Part shown: positions 8,189 to 17,254 of the stretch, piece by piece
Position numbering within the stretch: the stretch's first letter is position 1
Layout: the number at the start of each line of letters is the position of its first letter
Source: Vallitalea maricola
GTDB lineage: Bacteria > Bacillota > Clostridia > Lachnospirales > Vallitaleaceae
Length of the DNA stretch: 41,639 nucleotides
Direction of reading: 5' to 3'
Assembly: GCF_036985595.1 (NCBI RefSeq)
Contig: NZ_BTPU01000029.1
Coordinates: forward strand, 1-41,639
Made by a program: the position numbers and the translations under genes
The notes under the pieces: model-generated
Database searches by the model: none
Told to the model about the DNA's origin: nothing
What the model saw: the letters and a program-made list of their open reading frames with translations, nothing else

Positions 8189-9340
8189 ATGGATGAAATG
8201 TTATCTCAAGAGGAAATAAATGCCCTTTTACAGGGATTAGATGATACAAGTAGCAGTAGTGAAGGAACTGAGTATCAATTAAATGATGCTGAGAAAGATG
8301 CAATTGGTGAAATATCAAATATAAGTATGGGTACTGCTGCAACAACATTATTTTCTTTAGTTAATCAAAAAGTTGTAATTACTACACCAACAGTTTCAGT
8401 TTCTAACTGGAAAGATCTATCTAAAGATTTTGTTAAGCCATGTGTTGCTATTCAAATTGTATATAAAGAAGGATTAGAAGGAACTAATTTATTAATGCTT
8501 CACGAAGATGATGTGAAAATTATTGCAGATTTAATGATGGGTGGTGAAGGTAAAATTACAGATTCACCATTATCAGATCTTCATCTTAGCGCAATAAGTG
8601 AAGCTATGAATCAAATGATAGGTTCAGCAGCAACTTCCATGTCTTCTATGTTTGCTAAGAAAATAGATATTAATCCTCCTTCATCAAATATTGTGGATTT
8701 CGATGTAGAAGAATCAGAAGAATTTGCTGAATTTCTTAATAAAGAATTCCTTAAGGTATCTTTTAAGATGCAAATAGGTGATTTGGTTGATAGTGAAATG
8801 ATGCAGTTATACCCAATGGAATTTGCAAAAGACATATATGAGAATTTTATGGCTTGTCAAGAAGAAGCAGCGGCAGAAGAAGAGACAGAAAAAGAAATAC
8901 CAGTAGAAAAACCTGTTGAACCTACTCCTAACAAGCAGATGTCTAATCAAAGAATGCAAATGCCTAACCAAATGAGTGGATATAGTAATATGTATAATCA
9001 GGGTTCGGAAAATCAATTTAGAAATATTGATGTGCAGCAGGCTCAATTCCAGGATTTTGATATTAATGCTGTAATGCAACAAAAAGAAAATATTGATTTA
9101 ATAATGGATGTACCATTAGAGGTTACTGTTGAGCTAGGAAGAACTAGTAAACCAATTAAAGAAATACTAGAATTTGCACCTGGAACAATAATTGAGCTTA
9201 AAAAACTAGCCGGCGAACCAATTGATGTATTAGTCAATGGAAAAAATGTTGCAAAAGGTGAAGTAGTTGTTATTGATGAAAATTTTGGTATCAGAATCAC
9301 CGATATCATTAAAAACAACCACCAAAGCCTAATTAATTAA
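8189..9340 (+). CDS. fliY: flagellar motor switch phosphatase FliY
   Basis: FliY is the Gram-positive C-ring protein that replaces FliN and also removes phosphate from CheY-P. The N-terminal helix (LSQEEINALLQGL) resembles the FliM CheY-binding peptide. Two CheC-type active-site motifs are visible: E41/N44 in EISNISMGTAAT, and E138/N141 in ISEAMNQMIGSAA. A hydrophilic linker rich in Gln, Asn and Met at about 245-300 leads to the C-terminal SpoA domain, with VPLEVTVELGRTSKPIKEIL at about 309-328. The 383-residue length matches FliY rather than FliN. A GGAGGAGG site overlaps the end of fliM. Confidence 0.94.
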   Translation: MDEMLSQEEINALLQGLDDTSSSSEGTEYQLNDAEKDAIGEISNISMGTAATTLFSLVNQKVVITTPTVSVSNWKDLSKDFVKPCVAIQIVYKEGLEGTNLLMLHEDDVKIIADLMMGGEGKITDSPLSDLHLSAISEAMNQMIGSAATSMSSMFAKKIDINPPSSNIVDFDVEESEEFAEFLNKEFLKVSFKMQIGDLVDSEMMQLYPMEFAKDIYENFMACQEEAAAEEETEKEIPVEKPVEPTPNKQMSNQRMQMPNQMSGYSNMYNQGSENQFRNIDVQQAQFQDFDINAVMQQKENIDLIMDVPLEVTVELGRTSKPIKEILEFAPGTIIELKKLAGEPIDVLVNGKNVAKGEVVVIDENFGIRITDIIKNNHQSLIN

Positions 9341-9363
9341 TATTATTAAGAGGAGAGATTTCT

Positions 9364-9726
9364 ATGGGAAAGAATATTTTAATCGTTGATGACGCTGCTT
9401 TTATGAGAATGATGATAAAGGACATTTTAACCAAGAATGGTTATAATGTTGTTGGAGAAGCTGAAAATGGAATAAAAGCTGTTGAAAAATATAATGAATT
9501 TAAACCTGATTTAGTAATTATGGATATCACAATGCCTGAGATGGATGGTATTGAGGCTGTTAAAACTATCAAAGGAAATGATAGTAATGCTGTAATAATA
9601 ATGTGTTCTGCAATGGGACAACAAGCTATGGTTATTGAATCTATACAAGCTGGAGCAAAAGATTTTATCGTTAAGCCTTTCCAGGCGGAGCGTGTTATTG
9701 AAGCTGTTTCAAAAGTTATAGGATAA
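9364..9726 (+). CDS. cheY: chemotaxis response regulator CheY
   Basis: A stand-alone 120-residue receiver domain. The acidic pocket D9/D10, phosphoacceptor D54 (in VIMDITMPEMDG), S82 and K104 (IVKPF) are all present. CheA phosphorylates it, and CheY-P binds FliM. FliY, CheC and possibly CheD-modulated CheC reverse this. The position between fliY and fliO is the same as in B. subtilis. GAGGAGA precedes the ATG. Confidence 0.95.
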   Translation: MGKNILIVDDAAFMRMMIKDILTKNGYNVVGEAENGIKAVEKYNEFKPDLVIMDITMPEMDGIEAVKTIKGNDSNAVIIMCSAMGQQAMVIESIQAGAKDFIVKPFQAERVIEAVSKVIG

Positions 9727-9730
9727 TCAT

Positions 9731-10096
9731 ATGACTGCATATTATCTATATTCAGGACAAAGTGAATGGTGGCAAGTTATAGTTTTATTGGTATTATTTA
9801 TTTTAGTATTAGTTGGAGCTTATTATGTAACAAGGGTATTTGGAAGATTTCAGATTAAAAAAGGGTCTAGCCAAAATATACATCAGCTTGAGTCTATTTC
9901 AGTTGGGCCTCAAAAATTCATTCAATTAATAAAAATTGGTGATGAATATATCTTGATAGGTATTACTAAAGATAAGATTACATTTCTTAAAGAGATAGAT
10001 AAAGACAATATTGATTTAAGTAAATATAATAAAGAGAAGATTGCTCAAGTTACTCCATTTAACAAGCAACTTGAGAAATTTCTAGGTAAGAAATAA
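9731..10096 (+). CDS. fliO: flagellar biosynthesis protein FliO
   Basis: A 121-residue protein of the FliO (FliZ in B. subtilis) type. A single transmembrane helix lies at about residues 13-34, followed by a small cytoplasmic domain with the family pattern of basic strands (SISVGPQKFIQLIKIGDEYI, LIGITKDKITFL). FliO helps assemble or stabilise FliP in the export gate. It lies 4 bases after cheY and just before fliP, the expected place. Similarity in this family is low, so the call leans on the topology and the neighbours. Confidence 0.85.
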   Translation: MTAYYLYSGQSEWWQVIVLLVLFILVLVGAYYVTRVFGRFQIKKGSSQNIHQLESISVGPQKFIQLIKIGDEYILIGITKDKITFLKEIDKDNIDLSKYNKEKIAQVTPFNKQLEKFLGKK

Positions 10097-10120
10097 AATG
10101 TACATAATGGAGTAGATTTA

Positions 10121-10918
10121 ATGAGGCATATTAAATTAAAACACATAAAACAGATATCAAAAATTATTTTATTAGTAAGTATTATCTATATTGTTACTTC
10201 ATTTAACAATACTAAAGTATTTGCTACTGCTGATAGTCCAATTCCTTTTTCTATTGATTTTAATGTTAGTGCAGCAGAGAACGGAAAGGATGTGGTTAGC
10301 AGTTTACAAATTTTATTTATATTAACTTTAATTGCATTAGCACCTTCTATTTTAGTAATGATGACATCATTTACTAGAATAATAGTTGTTTTACACTTTG
10401 TACGATCGGCACTTGCTACTCAACAAACGCCGCCTAATCAAGTACTGGTAGGGTTAGCATTATTTATTACATTGTTTGTTATGGCACCAGTAATGTCCGA
10501 TGTTAATGAAACAGCATTACAACCTTATTCGGCGGGAGAGATATCCCAAGATGAAGCTATTAAAAAAGGGTTGGAGCCTATAAGAAAATTTATGCTGAAT
10601 CAAGTAAATGATAAAGATTTGGCGCTGTTTTTAGATATTGCAGAGAGTAGAAGTGTTACTGAAATCGAAGATATTCCAACAAGCGTTCTAATTCCTGCTT
10701 TTATTATTAGTGAACTAAGAGCTGCTTTTATTATTGGATTTTTAATATATATACCATTTATAGTTATAGATATGGTTGTAGCATCTACACTGATGTCAAT
10801 GGGTATGATGATGCTTCCGCCAGTTATGATTTCATTACCTTTTAAATTATTACTTTTTATACTTGCAGATGGATGGAATTTAATTATTGGTGAATTAGTT
10901 AAAACCATTAGACTATGA
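10121..10918 (+). CDS. fliP: flagellar type III export protein FliP
   Basis: A 265-residue export gate subunit that forms, with FliQ and FliR, the helical pore through the membrane. A cleavable signal peptide is likely at about 1-36 (basic head, hydrophobic core, ending VFATA). The FliP signature follows: LAPSILVMMTSFTRIIVVLH, ATQQTPPNQVLVGLALFIT, then the C-terminal PAFIISELRAAF and GMMMLPPVMISLPFKLLLF helices. The length is normal. fliQ follows after 39 bases. Confidence 0.95.
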   Translation: MRHIKLKHIKQISKIILLVSIIYIVTSFNNTKVFATADSPIPFSIDFNVSAAENGKDVVSSLQILFILTLIALAPSILVMMTSFTRIIVVLHFVRSALATQQTPPNQVLVGLALFITLFVMAPVMSDVNETALQPYSAGEISQDEAIKKGLEPIRKFMLNQVNDKDLALFLDIAESRSVTEIEDIPTSVLIPAFIISELRAAFIIGFLIYIPFIVIDMVVASTLMSMGMMMLPPVMISLPFKLLLFILADGWNLIIGELVKTIRL

Positions 10919-10957
10919 TGAATGTTTTTGGCGTAATATCGAAAGGATGGTTGTAGT

Positions 10958-11230
10958 ATGAACCAAGATATGATTATAGATGTAGCTAGGGAAGCTTTAC
11001 TAACAGTTATAAGTGTAGCAGGCCCATTGTTATTATTGGCTTTGACAGTGGGATTATTAGTAAGTATATTTCAAACGGTTACATCTATACAAGAGCCTAC
11101 ATTAGCTTTTGTACCTAAAATATTAGCTGTATTTCTTGGATTGGTTTTATTTGGACCTTGGATGCTTAATAAACTTTTAACACTAATTACAAGTTTATAC
11201 TCTAAGTTTGGTTCATTTATAATTAATTAG
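10958..11230 (+). CDS. fliQ: flagellar type III export protein FliQ
   Basis: A 90-residue protein with two transmembrane helices and the FliQ pattern ARE.LL (res 10-15), GLLVSIFQTVTSIQEPTLAF in the middle, and a second helix ending near the C-terminus. FliQ wraps the FliP/FliR pore and contributes to gating. AAAGGATGG precedes the ATG. fliR follows after 10 bases. Confidence 0.94.
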   Translation: MNQDMIIDVAREALLTVISVAGPLLLLALTVGLLVSIFQTVTSIQEPTLAFVPKILAVFLGLVLFGPWMLNKLLTLITSLYSKFGSFIIN

Positions 11231-11240
11231 GAGATTTGCT

Positions 11241-12026
11241 ATGGAGTTACTATTAAACGATCCTTTTACATATTTAGATATATTTTTACTTATATTTGTT
11301 AGAATGATTAGCTTTTTTATATCAGTACCTTTGTTTGGTATTAGAACCATTCCTAAGACAGCCAAGATAACTATGGCATTTTTCATGGCTGTTATTATTA
11401 TAAATCTAAATCCTATGGAGATAGATGTTACAAGTGCTAGTGTTGTACCTTATGCATTACTAGTCGTTAAGGAATTCATAGTAGGATGGCTTATAGGTTT
11501 TGGAGCTTATTTGGCTTTTTCTATTATAACTTTAGCTGGACAATTAATAGACTATCAAATTGGATTTACAATGGTTAATGTTTTTGACCCATTAAGCCAG
11601 ATTCAGTTAACAATTACAGGTAATCTATATTACTATTTATTATTATTGATGATGTTAGCAACAAATACACATTTTTTTCTCATAAAAGCGTTAACAGAAA
11701 GTTTTAAATGGATACCACTGGGAAAAGCAGTAATTAGACCTGGCTTATATACATCTGTTCTATCATTTTTTACAGAGTACTTTGTCATAGCTCTAAAAAT
11801 AGCTGCTCCTATGATTGGCGTTATGCTTATAATAAACGTAGTACTAGGTATATTAGCTAGGGCTACACCACAAATGAATATGTTCGTTATCGGACTTCCA
11901 CTTAAGTTAATGGTAGGATTAGTTGTTTTATTAATTACTTTATCGGTATTTCCAAATGTAAGTGGGTGGATATTTGATAGGATGTTAAGTTTTGTTGATT
12001 TGATTATAAAAGGAATGAGTTCATAA
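11241..12026 (+). CDS. fliR: flagellar type III export protein FliR
   Basis: A 261-residue export gate protein with about six hydrophobic helices. It has the FliR features FIVGWLIGFGAYLAFSII, LAGQLIDYQIGFTMVNVFDP and, late in the protein, LARATPQMNMFVIGLPLKLM. It caps the FliP5-FliQ4 helical assembly. AGGAGA precedes the ATG. The flhB frame begins 2 bases after the stop codon. Confidence 0.95.
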   Translation: MELLLNDPFTYLDIFLLIFVRMISFFISVPLFGIRTIPKTAKITMAFFMAVIIINLNPMEIDVTSASVVPYALLVVKEFIVGWLIGFGAYLAFSIITLAGQLIDYQIGFTMVNVFDPLSQIQLTITGNLYYYLLLLMMLATNTHFFLIKALTESFKWIPLGKAVIRPGLYTSVLSFFTEYFVIALKIAAPMIGVMLIINVVLGILARATPQMNMFVIGLPLKLMVGLVVLLITLSVFPNVSGWIFDRMLSFVDLIIKGMSS

Positions 12027-12027
12027 T

Positions 12028-13158
12028 ATGGCCTATTTTCTGGAAAAAAAAGTGATTATAGCTTATAATCTTCAATTTTTTGCTGGAAGTAATGATGGTG
12101 GAGAAAAAACTGAAAAACCAACAGAACGTAAAAGGACAAAAGCTAGAGAAGAAGGACAAGTTGCAAAAAGCATGGAAGTTACAACTGCACTTATGTTAGT
12201 AATAATGTTTTCTGCGATTAAGTTATTTACTCCTTATATATATGAAAAACTACAGAATATGTATAAACATGTATACTCTAAATTTAAACTAGCCACTGAT
12301 GAGTTAACTATAAATTTTGCTGTAGAAATAGTTAAATACACTCTTACTGGTATATTAGAAATCTTACTTCCTTTTTTTGCTATTGTAGTGGCAATTGGTT
12401 TAGTTGGTAATTTCCTTCAAGTTGGATGGAAACCATCAGCAAAAACAATGAAGCCGAAATTCAATAAATTAAGTCCTTTACAAGGTTTTAAAAGACTTTT
12501 TTCATTACGTTCACTGATGGAATTGTTAAAGGCATTGCTTAAGATAAGTATAATTATAGTTATTGTTTACTTCAGTATCAAAGGGAAAGAAGATCTTATA
12601 CTATTAGTATATGATTTATCTTTGCTTGATGGATTAAAACTGATGACTGATTTAGCTCTTGATATTGGTATTAAGGTAGGGGCATTTTATATTATTGTTG
12701 CTGTAGTTGATTATATATATCAAAGATATTCTTTGGAAAAACAATTGAAAATGACAAAACAAGAAGTTAAACAGGAGTATAAAGAAACAGAAGGTAATCC
12801 AGAAATCAAATCAAAAATTCGTCAGAAAATGCGAGAGGCTTCAATGAAGAGAATGATGCAAGATTTACCTAATGCAGATGTAATTATTACGAATCCAACG
12901 CATTTTGCTGTTGCTATAAAATATGATAGTGAAGAGTCGTTAGCCCCTGTGGTAATAGCAAAGGGTGTTGATATATTAGCAGCAAAGATTAAAAGTGTAG
13001 CTATTGATAATGATATAGAAATTGTTGAGAATAAACCGTTAGCTAGGACTTTGTATTATACAGTTGATATAGGTAACGAAATACCTGCAGAGTTATATCA
13101 GACTGTAGCAGAGGTATTAGCATTTGTTTACAATCTTAAGAAAAATAAGGAGGGCTAG
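12028..13158 (+). CDS. flhB: flagellar export switch protein FlhB
   Basis: FlhB has four transmembrane helices (about residues 48-225) and a cytoplasmic domain that cleaves itself at the NPTH motif, here N289-H292, to switch export from hook to filament substrates. The N-terminal NLQFFAG and KTEKPTERKRTKAREEGQVA segments are typical of Firmicute FlhB. The ATG at 12028 gives an unusual hydrophobic lead (MAYFLEKKVIIAY). A GTG at 12052 would bring the start closer to LQFFAG but lacks a good ribosome site, so the exact start is uncertain. The rest is full length, and it pairs with FliK encoded upstream. Confidence 0.94.
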   Translation: MAYFLEKKVIIAYNLQFFAGSNDGGEKTEKPTERKRTKAREEGQVAKSMEVTTALMLVIMFSAIKLFTPYIYEKLQNMYKHVYSKFKLATDELTINFAVEIVKYTLTGILEILLPFFAIVVAIGLVGNFLQVGWKPSAKTMKPKFNKLSPLQGFKRLFSLRSLMELLKALLKISIIIVIVYFSIKGKEDLILLVYDLSLLDGLKLMTDLALDIGIKVGAFYIIVAVVDYIYQRYSLEKQLKMTKQEVKQEYKETEGNPEIKSKIRQKMREASMKRMMQDLPNADVIITNPTHFAVAIKYDSEESLAPVVIAKGVDILAAKIKSVAIDNDIEIVENKPLARTLYYTVDIGNEIPAELYQTVAEVLAFVYNLKKNKEG

Positions 13159-13163
13159 GCATT

Positions 13164-15206
13164 ATGAAGATAAAAGTCGGGGACATTGCATTAGGACTAT
13201 TTGTTATTCTTGCTATTGTTATAATGATAGTGCCAATGAACACTCTCCTACTAGACATATTAATCACACTTAATATTACATTAGCATTAATTATATTATT
13301 TAATGCTTTATTTGCACAAGAAGCATTGAATATGTCTTCTTTTCCAACAATACTGCTTTTTATTACTATCTATCGTTTATCATTGAACCTTTCTTCTACA
13401 AGGTCAATACTTACTAGTGGTGAAGCTGGTGATGTTATTGAAACATTTGGTAGATTTGTTGGTGGAGATGATATTGTTGTAGGAATAGTTATGTTCATTA
13501 TATTAATTATTGTTCAATTTCTTGTTATAACCAAAGGTTCAGAGAGAGTATCAGAAGTATCCGCAAGATTCACTTTGGATGCTATGCCTGGTAAACAGAT
13601 GGCTATAGATGCAGATCTAAACTCTGGACTTATAGATGAGATGCAGGCTAAGGAAAGAAGAACAAAAATTCAGGATGAAGCATCCTTCTATGGGGCAATG
13701 GATGGTGCTAGTAAATATGTAAAAGGTGATGCAATAACAGGTTTGATTATTACATTTATCAATATTGTAGGTGGTTTAGTCATTGGTAGTACTAGAGGAG
13801 GTCTTAGTATAAATGAAGCCTTCCAAAAGTATACAATCCTTACAATCGGAGATGGACTTGTAAGCCAGATTCCAGCTCTATTAATATCTTTGGCGACAGG
13901 TATATTAGTTACAAAAGTTTCCAAAGAGGCAGAAGTTGGAGACCAGTTAATGCAACAACTGTTCTCACTTCCAAAAGTATTATATTTTAGTGGAAGTGTA
14001 TTGGTGTTTTTAGGTATTTTTACACCACTTCCTTTTTTAATAGTTTCTGTAGCAGGTATTTTAGCAATTGTATCAGCTTGGAAAATGCAGAACAATATGC
14101 AAATTCAGGCAGTGGATCAAGAAATATCTACTGAGGATATTGAAGCGGAAGAGATTAGAAAACCAGAGAATGTTGTTTCTTTATTACAAGTTGACCCTAT
14201 AGAGCTTGAATTTGGTTATGGTATTATTCCGCTAGCCGATGTAAATCAAGGTGGAGATTTATTAGATAGAGTAGTAATGATTAGACGTCAGATAGCTCTT
14301 GAACTTGGAACTATCGTTCCTATCATAAGACTAAGGGATAATATACAGTTAAACCCTAATCAATATATAATTAAAATAAAAGGAATTAAAGTTGCTGAAG
14401 GTGAAATTATTTTTGATCACTATATGGCAATGAATCCAGGTTTTGTTGAAGAAGAATTAGACGGAATAGAAACAGTTGAACCTGCATTTAATCTACCAGC
14501 CTTATGGATAACTGAAAACCAAAGAGAAAGAGCAGAAACTATTGGGTATACAGTAGTTGATCCCCCATCAATTATTGCTACTCATCTTACTGAAGTAATT
14601 AAGAAACATCTTGATGAACTTATGACAAGACAAGATGTACAGACTCTAATAAATAATGTCAAAGAAAGTAACCCTACATTAGTTGATGAATTGGTACCAA
14701 AATTACTTAGCGTAGGTGAAGTACAAAAAGTTCTTATGAACCTATTGAATGAAGGAGTTTCAATAAGGGATTTGGTTACTATCTTTGAGACATTAGCTGA
14801 TAATGCTATTACCAACAGAGATACTGATATATTAACTGAATATGTTAGACAAAGTCTAAAACGGGCGATATCATCCACATTTTTTGATGAAAGCGAAAGT
14901 AATAGTGTAATTACTTTGGACCCAGGTTTAGAGCAAAAGATAATGGATAGTGTAAAGAATACAGAACAAGGTACATATTTGGCGTTAGATCCAGAAATTA
15001 CTGCTAAGATATTTAATTCTGTTGAGCAAGAAACCAATAAATTAAGTTCAATAGGTCGTACCCCTATATTATTAACTTCTCCTATTGTAAGAATTTATTT
15101 TAGACGCCTTACAGAAGAGCAATATCCAGATTTGATTATATTATCTTACAATGAATTGGATGCTAATGCAGAAATACAATCAGTAGGGATGGTGAGTATT
15201 GGTTGA
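13164..15206 (+). CDS. flhA: flagellar export gate protein FlhA
   Basis: FlhA, 680 residues, is the largest export gate subunit. About eight transmembrane helices lie in the first 310 residues, and the large cytoplasmic domain that docks chaperone-substrate complexes follows. The family FHIPEP-type loop is at about 130-165 (RFTLDAMPGKQMAIDADLNS, then QDEASFYGAMDGASKYVKGD). GGAGGG precedes the ATG. The stop TGA overlaps the TTG start of flhF by 4 bases. Confidence 0.96.
   Translation: MKIKVGDIALGLFVILAIVIMIVPMNTLLLDILITLNITLALIILFNALFAQEALNMSSFPTILLFITIYRLSLNLSSTRSILTSGEAGDVIETFGRFVGGDDIVVGIVMFIILIIVQFLVITKGSERVSEVSARFTLDAMPGKQMAIDADLNSGLIDEMQAKERRTKIQDEASFYGAMDGASKYVKGDAITGLIITFINIVGGLVIGSTRGGLSINEAFQKYTILTIGDGLVSQIPALLISLATGILVTKVSKEAEVGDQLMQQLFSLPKVLYFSGSVLVFLGIFTPLPFLIVSVAGILAIVSAWKMQNNMQIQAVDQEISTEDIEAEEIRKPENVVSLLQVDPIELEFGYGIIPLADVNQGGDLLDRVVMIRRQIALELGTIVPIIRLRDNIQLNPNQYIIKIKGIKVAEGEIIFDHYMAMNPGFVEEELDGIETVEPAFNLPALWITENQRERAETIGYTVVDPPSIIATHLTEVIKKHLDELMTRQDVQTLINNVKESNPTLVDELVPKLLSVGEVQKVLMNLLNEGVSIRDLVTIFETLADNAITNRDTDILTEYVRQSLKRAISSTFFDESESNSVITLDPGLEQKIMDSVKNTEQGTYLALDPEITAKIFNSVEQETNKLSSIGRTPILLTSPIVRIYFRRLTEEQYPDLIILSYNELDANAEIQSVGMVSIG
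15191..15196 (+). promoter_or_regulatory. ribosome binding site supporting the TTG start of flhF
   Basis: GGTGAG sits six bases before TTG 15203, inside the end of flhA. The 4-base overlap of TTG with the flhA TGA fits coupled translation. The resulting N-terminus MKIKQFEANTEKEAM matches the FlhF family. Confidence 0.65.
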
Positions 15207-16354
15207 AAATAAAGCAATTTGAAGCAAATACAGAAAAAGAAGCTATGTTACAGGTCAAAGAAGAATTTGGAAAAGAAGCTTTAATAGTAAGTGTAAAAAA
15301 CATTAAGCCAAAAGGTATTTTTAAGTTATTTAAACATCCATGTGTTCAAGTTACAGCGGCTCTTGAAGATAAAGAAGCTGCTGCAGCGAATGAAAAACAA
15401 ATTATGGACAAAAAAGTATTAGAAACAGAAGAAAAATATGATAATATATATCATTCAAAGTCCATAGAAAATATTGAAGATAAACTTAATAAACTTGAAC
15501 AGATTATTAGAAATGGTGAAAAAGATAATAATCTAATCATTGAAAAAGAGCAAGTATCTGAAAAAAACATACCGTTGATAAATTTGATATATAGTCAGTT
15601 AATTAAGAATGAAGTCAATGAAAAAGTTGCGAACAAAATAATGTTTGGCTTAAATGAGTCTTTATCAAAAGGTAATATAAAGATGAATGATTTGGTTTCA
15701 ATAATATATAAAAGGATAATAAATGAATTAGGTGATATTGAAACGGTTGATTTCAGCGGTACAGGACCTAAGATTATTACTTTTATTGGTCCTACAGGAG
15801 TTGGTAAAACAACAACAATAGCAAAACTCGCATCTTACTTTGCACTGAATAATGATAAAAGTATCGGATTGATAACTGCTGATACATATAGAATTGCTGC
15901 AGTTGAACAATTAAGAACTTTTGCAAAAATATTGAATATACCTGTTGAAGTGGTTTATAATAATGAAGATATAAAATCATCCATAAAAAGATTTGAGGAT
16001 AAAGATTTAATAATCATTGATACAGCAGGCAGATCTCATAAAAATAGTGAAAAATTAGACGATATGGAAGAACTATTGAGTCTTATTCCTAGAAATGAAG
16101 TATACTTAGTCTTAAGTGTTACAACTAAATATAAAGATTTAATAAGTATTGCTGAGAGTTATATGAATATAACAGATTTTAAAGTTATCTTTACTAAATT
16201 AGATGAGTCAATATGTGTAGGTAACATACTTAATTTTAGGTATAAGTTAGGAGTAAAGTTATCCTATGTGACATTTGGACAGAATGTACCTGATGATATA
16301 ACAGAAGTTAATCCACATAACATTGCAAAAAGTTTATTAGGGGGACAAGGATAA
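15203..16354 (+). CDS. flhF: flagellar SRP-type GTPase FlhF
   Basis: FlhF is a signal-recognition-particle-type GTPase that sets flagellum position and number together with FlhG. The order is the basic N-terminal B domain (starting MKIKQFEANTEKEAM), a helical N domain, then the NG GTPase. The P-loop GPTGVGKT is at 196-203, followed by DTYRIAAVEQLRTFA, the DTAGRS box and TKLDE. At 383 residues it is complete. The start is TTG, overlapping the flhA stop codon. flhG follows after 2 bases. Confidence 0.95.
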   Translation: MKIKQFEANTEKEAMLQVKEEFGKEALIVSVKNIKPKGIFKLFKHPCVQVTAALEDKEAAAANEKQIMDKKVLETEEKYDNIYHSKSIENIEDKLNKLEQIIRNGEKDNNLIIEKEQVSEKNIPLINLIYSQLIKNEVNEKVANKIMFGLNESLSKGNIKMNDLVSIIYKRIINELGDIETVDFSGTGPKIITFIGPTGVGKTTTIAKLASYFALNNDKSIGLITADTYRIAAVEQLRTFAKILNIPVEVVYNNEDIKSSIKRFEDKDLIIIDTAGRSHKNSEKLDDMEELLSLIPRNEVYLVLSVTTKYKDLISIAESYMNITDFKVIFTKLDESICVGNILNFRYKLGVKLSYVTFGQNVPDDITEVNPHNIAKSLLGGQG

Positions 16355-16356
16355 CT

Positions 16357-17244
16357 ATGGATCAAGCTATTAACTTACGGAATATGATGAGAAAAAAGCA
16401 GTCATTCAGTAATAAAAGTTCTTCTAAAGTAATAACTGTAACTAGCGGAAAAGGTGGAGTAGGCAAATCTAATGTATCAGTTAACCTAGCGATTAATTTC
16501 AAGAAAATGGGTAAGAGGGTCGTTATATTTGATGCAGATTTCGGACTTGCTAACATAGAAGTTATATTTGGGATTATACCTAAACACAACCTTTTTGATT
16601 TGATCTATAATGGTATGAGTATAGAAGAGGTTTTAACTTCAGGTCCCCTTGGAATAGAATTCATATCAGGTGGTTCAGGAGTGCAAGAGTTAATTAATTT
16701 ATCCAAAGACCAATTGAATTTCTTGAATGAAAAATTACTGGAACTAGACCATTTAGCAGATATCATAATAATTGATACAGGTGCAGGTATATCAGATTCA
16801 GTATTAGATTTTATCGTTTCTTCTAATGAAGTTATTTTGGTAACTACACCAGAACCAACTTCAATAACTGACGCTTATGCTGTATTAAAAGCACTGAAAA
16901 ATAGAAAAAGAGAGGATTACAAATCTACAGATATTAACTTATTAGTTAATAGAGTGTCCAGCGAATCTGAAGGACTAGAAATATACAATAAACTTAATAA
17001 GGTTACCAATAAATTTTTAGGTATAGGATTAAATAATATAGGGTTTTTGCCACAAGATAGTTACTTAACAAAAGCAGTTATCCAACAAAAACCTGTATCT
17101 ATATTATATCCCAGATCAAAAGTATCAAAAGCTTTTGAAGTTATAGCTGACAACTTATTGAACCATAGCACTTATAAAGCTAAACAAGATGTTGGACTTA
17201 GAAGTGTTTTTAATAATTTAATGAAATTTAAAAAGTACAAATAA
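16357..17244 (+). CDS. flhG: flagellar MinD-type ATPase FlhG (YlxH)
   Basis: A 295-residue deviant-Walker ParA/MinD-family ATPase. SGKGGVGKS at 30-38 carries the signature lysine pair. VVIFDADFGLANIEVIFG is the switch region, and IIIDTGAGISDSVLDF the Walker B region. FlhG stimulates the FlhF GTPase and limits flagellar number through C-ring assembly. A basic C-terminal helix probably binds membrane. It directly follows flhF, as in B. subtilis (ylxH). Confidence 0.94.
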   Translation: MDQAINLRNMMRKKQSFSNKSSSKVITVTSGKGGVGKSNVSVNLAINFKKMGKRVVIFDADFGLANIEVIFGIIPKHNLFDLIYNGMSIEEVLTSGPLGIEFISGGSGVQELINLSKDQLNFLNEKLLELDHLADIIIIDTGAGISDSVLDFIVSSNEVILVTTPEPTSITDAYAVLKALKNRKREDYKSTDINLLVNRVSSESEGLEIYNKLNKVTNKFLGIGLNNIGFLPQDSYLTKAVIQQKPVSILYPRSKVSKAFEVIADNLLNHSTYKAKQDVGLRSVFNNLMKFKKYK

Positions 17245-17254
17245 GGTGGTAAAT

